64,000 nt of DNA from an uncultured Microbulbifer sp. (GCF_947489355.1 NZ_CANLDD010000006.1:1-64000); one strand, 5' to 3'; counted from the stretch's first letter, positions 19,542 through 30,643 are shown. Notes: a model not told the origin generated them from the letters alone. Numbers and translations are program-made.

Positions 19542-20957
19542 CTAATCCGTATCGCAAACCCCTTGAACGCCCTCCCCGATCATCGCCGGGCGCCACTTCA
19601 GGGCTTTCTCGATTGACATAATCATGGCACCGGCCACATCCTTGCGGGTTGCGCTCTCGATTCCCTCCAAACCGGGAGAGGAATTCACTTCCAATAGCAA
19701 TGGCCCCTTGCGCGAACGGATAATATCCACTCCTGCCACTCTCAGCCCCAGCACTTTTGCAGCCTTCACCGCCAAGCGCTTCTCCTCCCGGGTGACCTTG
19801 ACCACCGAGGCACTGCCGCCCTGGTGAAGATTGGCGCGAAATTCTCCCGGCGCGGCCTCCCGCTGGATGGAGGCCACCACGCGGCTGTCAATCACAAACA
19901 GACGCAAGTCCCTGCCCTCAGCCTCGCGAATAAATTCCTGTACCAGCAGGTTGGCCTTCAGAGACTTGAAAGCGTTGATCACGGACTCCCCCGCTTTGCG
20001 GGTTTCCGCCAGTACCACGCCGCGCCCCTGGGTGCCTTCCAGCAGTTTGACCACAAGCGGTGCCCCCCCCACCATCTCAATCAGTTCGTTAGTATCTACA
20101 GGGGAGCTGGCAAAGCCGGAAGTGGGGATAGTCAGCCCGCTTTGCTGCAGAAGCTGCAGAGAGAACAGTTTGTCCCGCGACTGGCTGATGGCGGCAGAAC
20201 CATTCAGGGCAAAAACATTCAGGCTCTCAAAATGACGCGTGAGGGCACAGCCGTAAAAGGTCTGACTGGGGCGGATACGTGGAATCACCGCATCCAGGTT
20301 GTTGAGGATGCGGCCATCTCTATAGTGTACCTCTGGCTCATCGGCATCCAGCTTCATATAACACTGGCGCACATCGAGAAATGTCATGCGATGACTGCGC
20401 TCCGCCCCCGCCTCCATAATCCGGCGGTTGCTGTAGAGGTCCGGGTTGGAGGCCAGCAGGCCGATGCGCAGTCCGGTGCCCGCAATATGATGCTCGTCGC
20501 GGTAGTATTCATCCAACTGACTCTGGGGGATCACTCCCAGGCAGTAGCACTCCGAGGGGTCCACCAACATGCGCCCCAACATCGCCTCCCGCCCCAGCAA
20601 CATACGGTAACCCATGCTATCGCGGTTGGTCAGGGTCAATTCTATGTCCCAGACACTGCCGCCAACCGACAGGGCCGTGCGAATCACCGGGCGTTTCTCA
20701 CTTTCACCGGAGGAACTGCGCACCAGGCGCTTGTCCATCAGGCGTGCTTCACAGCGTACCGAGGGACGGCGCTGGTGCTGCAACGGATGGGCCTCAAAAC
20801 TTACCCAGGATTCACCATCGCGCTTAAACGTCTGGATGTTGTAGGCGTGCAGGCAGGACGTCTTGGCTCCCGAGTCCACCCGTGCCTTTATCGCCGGAAT
20901 ACCGAGCGCAGGAAATCCACACCACTCTTCACTGCCGACAATCAGCTTCTTTTCCAA
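19542..20957 (-). CDS. RimB-RimK fusion: retropepsin-like zinc protease domain + ATP-grasp glutamate ligase
   Basis: About 471 residues with two domains. Residues 1-150 are an ATP-dependent zinc protease/RimB-like (retropepsin-like) domain with [22 protein letters not shown], the DSGAKTS loop being its aspartate motif, and [18 protein letters not shown]. From about residue 165 a RimK-type ATP-grasp begins ([86 protein letters not shown]). RimK adds glutamates to the C-terminus of ribosomal protein S6, and RimB is encoded beside it in Pseudomonas; here they are one polypeptide. A GTG at 21005 would add 16 residues; the TTG at 20957 has GAGG 8 bases upstream and starts at the conserved strand, so I prefer it with modest confidence. 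Confidence 0.85.
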   Translation of the reverse strand: MEKKLIVGSEEWCGFPALGIPAIKARVDSGAKTSCLHAYNIQTFKRDGESWVSFEAHPLQHQRRPSVRCEARLMDKRLVRSSSGESEKRPVIRTALSVGGSVWDIELTLTNRDSMGYRMLLGREAMLGRMLVDPSECYCLGVIPQSQLDEYYRDEHHIAGTGLRIGLLASNPDLYSNRRIMEAGAERSHRMTFLDVRQCYMKLDADEPEVHYRDGRILNNLDAVIPRIRPSQTFYGCALTRHFESLNVFALNGSAAISQSRDKLFSLQLLQQSGLTIPTSGFASSPVDTNELIEMVGGAPLVVKLLEGTQGRGVVLAETRKAGESVINAFKSLKANLLVQEFIREAEGRDLRLFVIDSRVVASIQREAAPGEFRANLHQGGSASVVKVTREEKRLAVKAAKVLGLRVAGVDIIRSRKGPLLLEVNSSPGLEGIESATRKDVAGAMIMSIEKALKWRPAMIGEGVQGVCDTD

Positions 20958-21109
20958 GAGTACTTCCTCAAAGGGGATGACAGACTGACCGATCGGGCGA
21001 AACACCCTTCGGCCCTGGCAGGCTCACCCACAAGAGTGGCTGGCAGATGGAAATCACAAAATATCAGGCAGTCCCCTGCAGGCGTCAAAAGTAACTGTTC
21101 AGGATGGGA

Positions 21110-21967
<858 letters not shown>

Positions 21968-22171
21968 CTACCTTGGGCTCCATACTACGCATAGAACAAT
22001 AGAAATGCTCAAAATCGGGTAACTTCGCCCTTAAAGGCTTTGCCAGTGGGCCTGAACCCTCATTTGGGGGAATAAGAGAATCTGTTCTTATTGCAAAGGG
22101 GCTTTCCCTCACAAAAACAGCGCCAGCCACCGCTGCTAGGCTTTATCCAAAGTAGTCAATGGAGCGCCAAT

Positions 22172-22630
22172 ATGCGGCTCATCATTCATTCCAGTGTCTG
22201 GCCGTGCCTACTGCAAGTCGCCCTTTCCCTGGGTCTCGCCTTTACCAGCCTGTCAGTTAAAGCGCAGGAACAACCGGAGGTCAACCCCGATTTCTGGGAA
22301 AAATATGACGACCTTACAGATTGGGTGACACTCCGCCTGCAACTCACCCCCGAGCAGGAAAAGGTCGTGCTGCCAGTGATGCAGAGGAGTTTTGCGAAAC
22401 AGAAATCCCTGCTGCAAAGCTACGGCCTTGCCAACAGTACCAAACCCAGCCTCACCCCTGGGCAACGCGGGGAAATCGGCGCACAGCTAGCGATCATCAG
22501 CGCACGAAACTACCGGGAACTGCAGGGCATGCTGAACGAGAAACAGCTGAAGGAGGCCAGCAAAATCCAGCGCGAGTTTTTGCGTGCATTTGCCGCCAGA
22601 TTGAGTATGCGATCAGCGCAAGACGAGTAA
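22172..22630 (+). CDS. Small periplasmic protein with LTxxQ-like helices
   Basis: A 152-residue protein with a signal peptide ending at about SVKAQ. The mature part is helical and charged, and has two segments (RLQLTPEQEKVVLPVMQ and MLNEKQLKEASKIQREF) that recall the LTxxQ motif of Spy/CpxP-type envelope-stress chaperones. The similarity is short and I do not claim the family. It lies divergent from dapB and convergent with dnaJ. GGAG sits 8 bases before the ATG; the frame is open for 81 bp upstream but without a better start. Confidence 0.6.
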   Translation: MRLIIHSSVWPCLLQVALSLGLAFTSLSVKAQEQPEVNPDFWEKYDDLTDWVTLRLQLTPEQEKVVLPVMQRSFAKQKSLLQSYGLANSTKPSLTPGQRGEIGAQLAIISARNYRELQGMLNEKQLKEASKIQREFLRAFAARLSMRSAQDE

Positions 22631-22719
22631 CCCGGCGCGCTGATCCACTGGCGGGCAAAGCCCCTGGCACCTATCAAACTGCTTGAACAAGTCATTGTCG
22701 TTTAGGCACCAGGGAAAAA

Positions 22720-23850
22720 TTACAGTTTCATCTCTCCGAAGAAGCTCTTAACCCCTTCAAACCAGCCGGTCTGACGTGGTGCATTCTTCTTCTCACTGAG
22801 AGTACTGGCAAACGTTTGCAACAGCTCCTTCTGCTTGCCGGAGAGGTTCACTGGTGTTTCCACCACAACCCGGCACAACAGGTCGCCGGTGGCACCGCCG
22901 CGCACTGGCGCTACACCCTTGCCACGCAAGCGGAACAGCTTGCCAGTCTGGCTCTCTGCCGGGATTTTCAGTTTCACCTTGCCCTCAAGGGTAGGGACTT
23001 CCAATTCCCCGCCGAGCGCAGCAGCGGCAAAGCTGATCGGCACTTCGCAGTAGAGATTTTTACCGTCGCGCTGGAACAGCTCGTGCTCCTTGACGACCAT
23101 CTGTACATACAAATCACCGGCGGGACCGCCGTCAGGCCCCGCCTCACCCTCTCCAGACAGGCGAATGCGATCGCCGGTATCCACACCGGGAGGCACCTTG
23201 ACCGACAGGGTCTTGGTTTCCTCCACCCGACCGCGCCCGTGGCAGCGGCCACAAGGGTCGGATATAATGCTGCCGCGACCGCGGCACTTGGGACAGGTCT
23301 GCTGCACAGAGAAGAATCCCTGCTGCATACGCACCTGACCGGCCCCGCCACAGGTAGCGCAGGTTTGCGGCGAAGAGCCGGGCTTGGCACCGGAGCCATG
23401 GCAGATATCGCAGGCAGCCAGCGTGGGTATACGGATCTTCACGGTCGTGCCGCGCACCGCGTCTTCCAGGTCCAGCTCAAGGTCGTAGCGCAGGTCGGAA
23501 CCGCGCGCCGGCCCGCCGCGGCGACCACCACCACCACCGCCACCGCCAAAAATATCGCCAAACACATCACCGAAAATATCGGAGAAACCGCCGAAACCAC
23601 CACCGCTGCCACCGCCCATCTGGCCTTCCACACCGGCGTGACCAAACTGGTCATAGGCAGCGCGCTTCTGGGAATCCGCCAGGATCTCGTAGGCTTCGTT
23701 GGCCTCTTTAAATCGGTTTTCCGCTTCCTTGTCATCGGGGTTGCGGTCCGGGTGGAACTTCATCGCCACCCGGCGGTAAGCCTTCTTCAGCTCTGCATCC
23801 GAAGCGCCGCGTTCGACACCCAGGACTTCATAATAATCGCGTTTCGACAT
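22720..23850 (-). CDS. dnaJ: Chaperone DnaJ (Hsp40)
   Basis: A 376-residue class I DnaJ. The J domain occupies residues 1-70 with the HPD motif in [12 protein letters not shown] Gly/Phe-rich segment (about 78-115, [17 protein letters not shown]) follows, then four CxxCxGxG zinc repeats ([32 protein letters not shown]) and two C-terminal substrate-binding sandwich domains. It stimulates the DnaK ATPase and hands over clients. It lies 264 bp downstream of dnaK on the same strand, as expected for a dnaK-dnaJ operon. Confidence 0.98.
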   Translation of the reverse strand: MSKRDYYEVLGVERGASDAELKKAYRRVAMKFHPDRNPDDKEAENRFKEANEAYEILADSQKRAAYDQFGHAGVEGQMGGGSGGGFGGFSDIFGDVFGDIFGGGGGGGGRRGGPARGSDLRYDLELDLEDAVRGTTVKIRIPTLAACDICHGSGAKPGSSPQTCATCGGAGQVRMQQGFFSVQQTCPKCRGRGSIISDPCGRCHGRGRVEETKTLSVKVPPGVDTGDRIRLSGEGEAGPDGGPAGDLYVQMVVKEHELFQRDGKNLYCEVPISFAAAALGGELEVPTLEGKVKLKIPAESQTGKLFRLRGKGVAPVRGGATGDLLCRVVVETPVNLSGKQKELLQTFASTLSEKKNAPRQTGWFEGVKSFFGEMKL

Positions 23851-24066
23851 AAAGCTCTATTCTCTGGTCCGGCTGCAACAACAGCCAAACTCAATTTTCT
23901 AATTTTCAGTCCCTAACGAACCCCCGCACTGTTACGGGGCTCTGCCAAGCCGAAAGGGACGGCACCACTCTGGCAGGTATCCAAAACCCTCGGCTTTAAA
24001 TCCATCCACCTGAAACAACACAGGGCACGGGGCCTTAAGAGGAAGGCACCGCACCCCTGAGTTTTC

Positions 24067-24094
24067 CGGCAGCCACAGTGAGCAATAGCTGCCG
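24067..24094 (-). terminator. Hairpin in the dnaK-dnaJ gap
   Basis: A 7-bp stem (CGGCAGC at 24067-24073 with 24088-24094) about 20 bp past the dnaK stop. The sequence after it on the minus strand is GAAAACTC, not a T-run. It is a possible partial terminator or RNA-processing hairpin that would lower dnaJ relative to dnaK. Confidence 0.35.
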
Positions 24095-24114
24095 TCAAAA
24101 TGAACCGTAGACGT

Positions 24115-26061
24115 CTACTTACCTTCTTTCTTGTCGTCCTTTACCTCTTCAAACTCGGCGTCTACCGCATCGTCACCCGCGGAAGACGGTTGCTCACCCT
24201 GAGCCTCCGCGCCAGCGCCCCCTTCGGCACCGGCCGCCTGGGCCTGCTCGGCGTACATCTTCTGGGCAACCGGACCAGAGGCTTCGGTCAGCTTGGTGGT
24301 GGCAGCTTCCATCGCGGCCTTGTCGTTGCCTTTCACCGCCTCCTCCGCTTCCGAGATAGCCGCTTCAATCGCGGACTTTTCCTCTGCAGTCGCCTTTTCA
24401 CCGGCCTCTTCCAGGGTTTTCTTGGTAGCTGAAATCAGGCTATCGAGGGTATTGCGAGTTTGCACCAGTTCCTCGAACTGCTTGTCCGCTTCCGCATTGG
24501 CTTCCGCGTCAGCAACCATCTTGTCGATCTCCTCCTCGGACAGGCCAGAGGATGCCTTGATCACGATAGACTGCTCCTTGCCGGTGGCTTTGTCCTTGGC
24601 GTGAACATGCAGAATACCGTTGGCGTCGATGTCGAAAGTGACTTCGATTTGCGGCATACCGCGCGGTGACGGTGGGATATCAGCCAAGTCGAAACGGCCC
24701 AGGGACTTATTCTGGGAAGCCTGCTTGCGTTCACCCTGTACCACATGGATGGTCACGGCAGTTTGATTGTCTTCCGCAGTGGAGAAAACCTGGGACTTCT
24801 TGGTCGGGATAGTGGTGTTCTTGTCAATCAGCGGTGTTGCCACGCCACCCATGGTTTCAATACCCAAGGTCAGCGGGGTCACATCCAGTAGCAGTACGTC
24901 TTTGACATCCCCAGACAGCACCGCACCCTGAATGGCCGCACCTACGGCAACGGCTTCATCCGGGTTGACATCTTTGCGCGGCTCCTTGCCGAAGAACTCG
25001 GTGACTTTCTGTTGTACCAGCGGCATGCGGGTCTGGCCGCCCACCAGGATAACTTCGTCTACGCCGGAAGCGGACAGATCGGCGTCCTGAAGAGCAATTT
25101 TTACCGGCTCCAGGGAGCGGGTAACCAACTCCTCCACCAGACTTTCCAGCTTGGCGCGGGTCAATTTAACCACCAGGTGCTTTGGACCGGTGGCATCGGC
25201 GGTGATGTACGGCAGATTAACTTCGGTCTGCTGACTGGAAGACAACTCGATCTTGGCTTTTTCCGCAGCCTCTTTCAGACGCTGCATGGCCAGAGGATCG
25301 CCTTTCAGGTCGATGCCCTGGTCTTTCTTGAACTCTTCCGCCAGATAGTCGATCAGGCGCAGATCGAAGTCTTCACCACCGAGGAAGGTGTCTCCGTTGG
25401 TAGACAGCACTTCAAACTGCTTCTCACCATCCACGTCCGCGATTTCGATAATGGAGATATCGAAGGTGCCGCCACCCAGGTCGTAAACCGCTACGGTGCG
25501 GTCGCCACCCTGCTTGTCGAGACCGTAGGCCAGCGCAGCAGCGGTCGGCTCGTTGATAATCCGCTTCACATCCAGACCGGCGATACGGCCGGCATCTTTG
25601 GTGGCCTGGCGCTGGGAGTCGTTGAAATAAGCCGGTACCGTAATCACCGCGGCTTCCACTTTCTCACCGAGAAAATCTTCCGCGGTTTTCTTCATTTTTT
25701 TCAGGACTTCGGCAGAGATCTGCGGCGGCGCCTTCTTATCGCCCTTGGCTTCCACCCAGGCGTCGCCGTTATCGGCTTCAACGATCGAGTAAGGCACCAT
25801 TTTAATGTCTTTTTGTACAACATCGTCTTTGAACTTGCGCCCGATCAAGCGCTTGACCGCATACAGGGTGTTCTTGGGATTGGTCACCGCCTGGCGTTTG
25901 GCAGACTGGCCAACCAGGATCTCATTGTCGTCAGTGAAGGCAACAATGGAGGGCGTAGTGCGATCACCTTCCGCATTCTCGATGACGCGCGCTTTGTCAC
26001 CATCCAGTATCGCCACACAGCTGTTGGTGGTGCCCAGATCGATGCCGATAATTTTTCCCAT
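24115..26061 (-). CDS. dnaK: Chaperone DnaK (Hsp70)
   Basis: A 648-residue Hsp70 of normal length. The nucleotide-binding domain opens with [18 protein letters not shown] and contains [15 protein letters not shown] and [16 protein letters not shown]. The substrate-binding domain begins after the [16 protein letters not shown] linker, and the lid ends in a Gly/Ala/Glu-rich tail finishing [11 protein letters not shown]. It works with GrpE (upstream) and DnaJ (downstream) in folding and in control of sigma-32. The gene lies 123 bp after grpE and appears to have its own heat-shock promoter in that gap. Confidence 0.99.
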   Translation of the reverse strand: MGKIIGIDLGTTNSCVAILDGDKARVIENAEGDRTTPSIVAFTDDNEILVGQSAKRQAVTNPKNTLYAVKRLIGRKFKDDVVQKDIKMVPYSIVEADNGDAWVEAKGDKKAPPQISAEVLKKMKKTAEDFLGEKVEAAVITVPAYFNDSQRQATKDAGRIAGLDVKRIINEPTAAALAYGLDKQGGDRTVAVYDLGGGTFDISIIEIADVDGEKQFEVLSTNGDTFLGGEDFDLRLIDYLAEEFKKDQGIDLKGDPLAMQRLKEAAEKAKIELSSSQQTEVNLPYITADATGPKHLVVKLTRAKLESLVEELVTRSLEPVKIALQDADLSASGVDEVILVGGQTRMPLVQQKVTEFFGKEPRKDVNPDEAVAVGAAIQGAVLSGDVKDVLLLDVTPLTLGIETMGGVATPLIDKNTTIPTKKSQVFSTAEDNQTAVTIHVVQGERKQASQNKSLGRFDLADIPPSPRGMPQIEVTFDIDANGILHVHAKDKATGKEQSIVIKASSGLSEEEIDKMVADAEANAEADKQFEELVQTRNTLDSLISATKKTLEEAGEKATAEEKSAIEAAISEAEEAVKGNDKAAMEAATTKLTEASGPVAQKMYAEQAQAAGAEGGAGAEAQGEQPSSAGDDAVDAEFEEVKDDKKEGK

Positions 26062-26136
26062 CTGTAAAATCCTCGTTTGATGCGCGCCGCCAGCTCTGTT
26101 CTGTATGTATCGCGCGAATAATTCCTGATGTCAGCT

Positions 26137-26164
26137 ATATTGGTGCCGACCGATAAAATTCAAG
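26137..26164 (-). promoter_or_regulatory. Candidate sigma-32 promoter for dnaK
   Basis: On the minus strand CTTGAA (26164-26159) is followed after 14 bases by ACCAATAT (26144-26137), six of eight matches to the sigma-32 minus-10 CCCCATNT. It lies 76 bp upstream of the dnaK start and just inside the end of the grpE-dnaK gap, which fits separate heat induction of dnaK. Confidence 0.5.
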
Positions 26165-26184
26165 GCTGCCTCACACAGGCGCCA

Positions 26185-26826
26185 TTACGGTGCCTTGCTG
26201 ACCACTACCATGGCCGGGCGCACCAGGCGACCGTTGAGGCGATAGCCCTTTTGAAACACTTCCAGAACCGTATTCGGTTCCACGTCCCCGTTGGGTATCT
26301 GGGTCATGGCCTGGTGCAGTTCGGGGTCGAAAGGCTCGCCGACTGGATCGACAACCTCCACTGAATTTTTCACCAGGGTATCAGTGAAAGATTTGTGGGT
26401 CAGCGCAATGCCTTCCGCCAGCGCCTTGCTGGTCTTGTCTTCGGTGTCGATGGTGGCCAGGGCACGCTCCAGGTTGTCCACCACCGGCAGCAAGTCCTGC
26501 AGCAGTTTCTCCACCGCAAACTTGCGCGCGCGTTCAACATCCTGCTGGGCGCGGCGGCGGGCATTCTGCCCTTCGGCCTGGGCACGCAGGGCGAGGTCTT
26601 TCTGTACCGCCAGTTGCTCCTGCAGCTTGATAATTTCATCGTGTAGGGCATCGGCACTCTCGGCCTCTTCCAGTAAGGTTTCCTCGGCCTGCCGGCGCTC
26701 TGCTGTGGAAGGGTCCTCAATCTCGGCGGAAGCCGCCTCATCTGTCTCTGCCAGATGCTCGTCCGCCAGCGCTTCCGGCTGCACGCCCTCTGTGATCTGA
26801 TCTTCTTCGCTGCGCTCTCTAGCCAC
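26185..26826 (-). CDS. grpE: Nucleotide exchange factor GrpE
   Basis: About 213 residues with an acidic, disordered N-terminus, a long coiled coil (AESADALHDEIIKLQEQLAVQKDLALRAQAEGQNARRRAQQDVE) and the C-terminal beta domain ending NGRLVRPAMVVVSKAP. It is the DnaK nucleotide exchange factor. The frame could start at a GTG at 26883, but the sigma-32 promoter just upstream predicts a transcript starting near 26884. The GTG at 26826, which has GGAGAG close by, is therefore the likely start; this is an inference from the promoter. Confidence 0.93.
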   Translation of the reverse strand: MARERSEEDQITEGVQPEALADEHLAETDEAASAEIEDPSTAERRQAEETLLEEAESADALHDEIIKLQEQLAVQKDLALRAQAEGQNARRRAQQDVERARKFAVEKLLQDLLPVVDNLERALATIDTEDKTSKALAEGIALTHKSFTDTLVKNSVEVVDPVGEPFDPELHQAMTQIPNGDVEPNTVLEVFQKGYRLNGRLVRPAMVVVSKAP

Positions 26827-26890
26827 TGCTCTCTCCGTCGCATCAACTCTGTCAGTAATGGAATGGGCCCGCCCAGCGGACACTGGGGCT

Positions 26891-26918
26891 ATATGGGGTC
26901 AACACCGCACAGTTCAAG
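26891..26918 (-). promoter_or_regulatory. Sigma-32 heat-shock promoter of grpE
   Basis: On the minus strand CTTGAA (26918-26913) and CCCCATAT (26898-26891) are separated by 14 bases. This is an essentially perfect match to the sigma-32 consensus (CTTGAA, 13-15 bases, CCCCATNT). It drives grpE and probably the whole grpE-dnaK-dnaJ run, and decides the grpE start codon. Confidence 0.85.
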
Positions 26919-26988
26919 GGGTTTTTCCTGCATGCACCTGTTGGCAGGGTAATGTGGTCCTGGCGCTATAGCTAACGGGAGATAAATA

Positions 26989-27004
26989 CTGTATAAATAA
27001 CCAC
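26989..27004 (+). promoter_or_regulatory. Degenerate LexA-like site upstream of recN
   Basis: CTGTATAAATAACCAC has a good left half (CTGTATAAAT) of the SOS box CTGT-N8-ACAG, but the right half reads CCAC instead of ACAG. recN is SOS-controlled in many gammaproteobacteria and the position, 48 bp before the start, is right. The match itself is only half. Confidence 0.3.
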
Positions 27005-27052
27005 TAAGCAGGCCGAAGTGCCCTCACAATAAAAGACACAGAAGCGATTCCT

Positions 27053-28723
27053 ATGTTGCTGCATTTGTCTATCAGCCAATTCGCCCTGGTGGACCAACTG
27101 GAGTTGGAACTCGGCCCCGGTACCAGTGCCTTCACTGGCGAAACCGGCGCGGGGAAGTCCATTACCCTGGATGCACTGGGACTGGCCCTGGGCGGGCGGG
27201 GCAGTGCCGAATTGGTGCGTCCCGGTGCCAGCCGCGCCGATATCAGTGCCACCTTCGATATCAGCGACCACCCCAGCGCCGAACACTGGCTGGTATCCCG
27301 GGAAATGGATGCGGGGCAAGAGGTGATACTGCGCCGTACCATCGGCGCCGACGGCCGCTCAAGGGCTTATATCAACGGCCAGCCGGTGCCCCTCCTGCAG
27401 CTGCGCGCTTTTGCTGAACAACTGATCGATATCCACAGCCAACACGAGCACCAATCCCTGCTGAATAAAGAAACCCACTGTCGCCTACTGGATGAATTCG
27501 CCCAGGCCCAAACACTGGCCACGGATACCCGCAGCCTTTACAAGACCTGGCAGGACCAGTACCGCCACTACCGCACCCTGGCAGACAGTGCCGAGGAGAG
27601 CGAGGCGCGGCGTCAGCTGCTGCAATACCAACTGCAGGAGCTGTCCCGACTGGATTTGAGCGCGGGGGAGATAGAAGCGCTGGAGCGCGAACAACGCCAA
27701 CTGGCCAAAGCCGGTGACATACTCAACGGCGGCTATCAACTGGCGGCGCTGTTGTCCGGCGGCGAAGGGGATATCGCCGAGCAACTCCACTGCGCCCTGC
27801 AGCTGCTCTCAGCCATACCGGATCAGGCCCCGGCCCTGCTGGAGGTGACGCAGATGCTCGACAGCGCACGCATTCAGGTGGATGAGGCGGCAGACACCCT
27901 GTCGCGCCATATAGACCGCTTCGAGGTGAACCCGGAACGTTTGGCCGAGGTGGAGGCACGCCTCAGTACGATCTACCAGGCGGCCCGCAGGCACAGGGTA
28001 CAGCCACAGGAACTACCCTTTCTAGAGCAGCAATTACAGGCGGAATTGGACGATATAAACACGGCAGATACCCTTGAACGACGCGCTGCAGAGTGTGAGA
28101 AACTGGAGCGGCAATTCCGCACAGCCGCCGGAAAGCTGAGCAAACGGCGCACCAAAGCCGCACACCAGTTGGCCGAGGCTGTGAACCGACAAATGGCGGA
28201 GCTGGCCATGCCCCATGTGCGCATGGAGCTGGCGTTGCACACACTGGCGAAGCCCAACAGCCGCGGTCTGGAGGACGTGGAGATGCTTATAACCACCAAT
28301 CCGGGACAGCCGCCGCGCCCCTTGGGCAAAATCGCTTCCGGTGGAGAGCTTTCCCGGGTGAGCCTGGCGATCCAGGTTGTGACGGCACGGACCTCCCGCA
28401 CCCCCACCCTAGTATTCGACGAAGTGGATGTGGGAATCGGCGGCGCCACCGGGGATGTGGTCGGGCGCCTGCTGCGCCAGTTGGGCGAGATGCAAAGTGG
28501 CCGCAGTGGCCAGGTGATCTGTGTCACCCATCTGGCCCAGGTGGCCGCGCGGGCCCACCGCCATTACCTGGTAGAGAAGCACGCCGATAGTGAAAGTGCC
28601 TTTGTCGCCCTGCGCGAACTGAGCGGTGGCAAACGCCGCGAAGAAATCGCCCGCATGCTTGGGGGAGAGCCCACAGCCCAGTCCCTGGCCCACGCCGAAG
28701 AGATGCTATCGCGGGTTGTTTGA
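27053..28723 (+). CDS. recN: DNA repair protein RecN
   Basis: A 556-residue SMC-like ATPase of double-strand break repair, normal length. Walker A is TGETGAGKSITLDALGLALGGR at residues 27 onward, and the long central coiled coil carries many Gln/Arg/Glu heptads. The ABC signature region is KIASGGELSRVSLAIQVV, with Walker B TLVFDEVDVGIGG and VICVTHLAQVAARAHRHYLVEK. RecN brings broken ends together with RecA. It is divergent from grpE and followed by an unrelated acyltransferase. Confidence 0.98.
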   Translation: MLLHLSISQFALVDQLELELGPGTSAFTGETGAGKSITLDALGLALGGRGSAELVRPGASRADISATFDISDHPSAEHWLVSREMDAGQEVILRRTIGADGRSRAYINGQPVPLLQLRAFAEQLIDIHSQHEHQSLLNKETHCRLLDEFAQAQTLATDTRSLYKTWQDQYRHYRTLADSAEESEARRQLLQYQLQELSRLDLSAGEIEALEREQRQLAKAGDILNGGYQLAALLSGGEGDIAEQLHCALQLLSAIPDQAPALLEVTQMLDSARIQVDEAADTLSRHIDRFEVNPERLAEVEARLSTIYQAARRHRVQPQELPFLEQQLQAELDDINTADTLERRAAECEKLERQFRTAAGKLSKRRTKAAHQLAEAVNRQMAELAMPHVRMELALHTLAKPNSRGLEDVEMLITTNPGQPPRPLGKIASGGELSRVSLAIQVVTARTSRTPTLVFDEVDVGIGGATGDVVGRLLRQLGEMQSGRSGQVICVTHLAQVAARAHRHYLVEKHADSESAFVALRELSGGKRREEIARMLGGEPTAQSLAHAEEMLSRVV

Positions 28724-28933
28724 TCACGCGAAGGGCGCAGACCAGCCCGGCCTCCGCTCGTATTAAGCGCCTTCCACCTTGCCTTAAATAACCGTCACAC
28801 CACCAATCGGGCGAAGCAGCTGGTTTGTCAGAGACATAGGCCAATTTAGGGCAAGCAGGCCAGAATTAACTGGGTTTGGCGGCAGAAGTCACCATATACT
28901 TGGCGGTCCATCCAACTGGCATCGACCAAGTTT

Positions 28934-29539
28934 ATGCAGAAAACGATTTTTAACACCCCAATAGTCACCCCGCTGATGCGCCAAGTCGCCAGATTGCTAC
29001 TGAGGTTGCATGGCTGGCGCGTAAAAGGCAACCAACAATCGTTGAAGTTGAGAAAGTACGTGCTCTTGGGGGCTCCCCACACCACCAACTGGGACGGTTA
29101 CTTCTTTATATTGGCCGCGCTTAAACTGAGGCTCACCCCGCAGTGGATGGGCAAAGACAGGTTGTTCAAGTTCCCATTGGGCGGGCCCATGCGCTGGTTT
29201 GGCGGTATTGCAGTGAATCGCAGCAAGGCCAACAATTTGGTGGAGGCCACCATCAAGCAGTTCAAGCTGAATAAGGAGCTGATTATCGCGATTCCCCCGG
29301 AGGGCACTCGCGGTATGGCGGAGCGTTGGAGAACCGGCTTCTACCATATCGCGCGCAATGCCAAGGTGCCCGTAGTGCTGGGCTTTATCAACTTCAGTAA
29401 GAAAGAGGTGGGCATTGGTCCAATCGCGCAGTTGGGTGAAAATCTGGAGGTGGAACTGAACAAGTTACGGATATTCTACGCGGACAAAATCGGCAAATTC
29501 CCGCAACGTTACGCGCCCCCCTGCCAGCCACAGCAATAA
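28934..29539 (+). CDS. Lysophospholipid acyltransferase-family protein (PlsC-like)
   Basis: A 201-residue protein of the glycerolipid acyltransferase family. The catalytic H-x4-D motif is HTTNWD (about residue 49), the FGGIAVNR block follows at about 88-96, and the substrate-binding IPPEGTRG motif is at about 117-124. There is no clear signal peptide; a short hydrophobic N-terminal helix could associate with the inner membrane. It is short and lacks extra domains, like the small acyltransferases often annotated as phospholipid-remodelling enzymes; the exact acceptor is unknown. It is convergent with fur. Confidence 0.82.
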   Translation: MQKTIFNTPIVTPLMRQVARLLLRLHGWRVKGNQQSLKLRKYVLLGAPHTTNWDGYFFILAALKLRLTPQWMGKDRLFKFPLGGPMRWFGGIAVNRSKANNLVEATIKQFKLNKELIIAIPPEGTRGMAERWRTGFYHIARNAKVPVVLGFINFSKKEVGIGPIAQLGENLEVELNKLRIFYADKIGKFPQRYAPPCQPQQ

Positions 29540-29560
29540 CCTTTGGAGCCCGCTGGGAAC

Positions 29561-29586
29561 CCGGGTGTGTCAAATGCCACACCCGG
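29561..29586. terminator. Hairpin between the convergent acyltransferase and fur genes
   Basis: CCGGGTGTG (29561-29569) pairs with CACACCCGG (29578-29586) around an 8-base loop. The location between two convergent stop codons fits a bidirectional terminator, though no long T-run is present. Confidence 0.55.
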
Positions 29587-29592
29587 CGGTGC

Positions 29593-30003
29593 CTACTGCG
29601 CTTTTTCTTTGACGTAAAGCACAAGGCTGTGGCCGGTCAGTTCATAGCCGTGCTCTTCAGCAATCTGGCACTGTAGCTTTTCAATTTCCTCATTGTGAAA
29701 CTCAATCACTTTACCGGTATCGGTACATACCATGTGATCATGGTGATCCCCACGGTCCAGCTCAAATACGGAGTGGCCACCATCGAAGTTATGGCGCATA
29801 ACCAGACCCGCGCTCTCAAACTGGGTCAGAACCCGGTAGACGGTGGCCAGACCCACATCCTCCCCCGCTTCCAGCAGCAGCTTGTACACATCCTCAGCAC
29901 TCAGATGCTGTTCACTGGCACTTTCAAGCAACTGCAGAATCTTTACCCGCGGCAGGGTGACTTTGAGACCGGCCTTGCGCAATTCCTGGTTTTCGTTTGA
30001 CAT
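29593..30003 (-). CDS. fur: Ferric uptake regulator Fur
   Basis: A 136-residue Fur. The winged-helix DNA-binding half contains VTLPRVKILQLLESASEQHLSAEDVYKLL and VGLATVYRVLTQFESAGLV; the metal-binding half contains DRGDHHDHMVC. Only isolated cysteines are present (one in HMVC, one in LQCQ), not the two C-x-x-C pairs of E. coli Fur, so a structural zinc site of that type is absent, as in Pseudomonas Fur. With ferrous iron it represses iron-uptake genes. It lies divergent from bamE, the usual gammaproteobacterial arrangement. Confidence 0.97.
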   Translation of the reverse strand: MSNENQELRKAGLKVTLPRVKILQLLESASEQHLSAEDVYKLLLEAGEDVGLATVYRVLTQFESAGLVMRHNFDGGHSVFELDRGDHHDHMVCTDTGKVIEFHNEEIEKLQCQIAEEHGYELTGHSLVLYVKEKAQ

Positions 30004-30282
30004 GAATAGAGATTTCCCGACAGGATCTTAAGAATGGTCTTTACCTGAAACGGCCCGGAGCAGGGATCAATAATCGGCTAAGATCAAAGCGTCCTATCTG
30101 TCAGCGAGCCACCTCTTCGGGTATTATCCCATGTCCTGCGGAGTCAGCGAAACCCCGGCCATCCCTTATGGGGGCAAATCGCCAAGCCCGGGGGAACTTT
30201 CCCCCTCAATCGGGGCCTATTTGATCTGGCCAGTTAAAAATGGCGCAATAAACGCCTTTTTCAGCACATAATGGAGCAATGA

Positions 30283-30627
30283 ATGCCGACTAGCCTGAAA
30301 CTTCTCGCCATCGCCAGCCTGTGCACCCTCCTGGGCGCCTGTACACTGATCAAATTCCCCGGTGTGCACCGTATCGAGGTTCAGCAGGGCAACATCATCA
30401 CCCAGGACATGGTGGATCAGTTGAAACCCGGTATGACCCGGCGACAGGTTCAATTCGTGCTGGGTACACCGCTGGTGGAAGATACCTATAATCCCAATCG
30501 CTGGGACTATGTCAATCGCCTCCGCGACCCCAAAGGCGGAGTGACCCAGCAGCGCTTTAGTGTCTATTTCAATGGCGATATCCTGATCGCCACGAGTGGC
30601 GACTGGCAGCCGACAGGCTGGCCCTGA
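30283..30627 (+). CDS. bamE: Outer-membrane assembly lipoprotein BamE (SmpA/OmlA)
   Basis: A 114-residue lipoprotein with a signal sequence ending in the lipobox LLGAC (Cys20). The mature part carries the SmpA/OmlA fold: QQGNIITQDMVDQLKPGMTRRQVQFVLGTPLVEDTYNPNRWDYV, including the K-x-G-M-x-x-x-Q-V and LG-P blocks. It is the small accessory of the BAM complex that inserts beta-barrel proteins. GGAG lies about 7 bases before the ATG. It is divergent from fur and convergent with rnfH. Confidence 0.95.
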   Translation: MPTSLKLLAIASLCTLLGACTLIKFPGVHRIEVQQGNIITQDMVDQLKPGMTRRQVQFVLGTPLVEDTYNPNRWDYVNRLRDPKGGVTQQRFSVYFNGDILIATSGDWQPTGWP

Positions 30628-30643
30628 ACGCCCTTAGTGCCCT

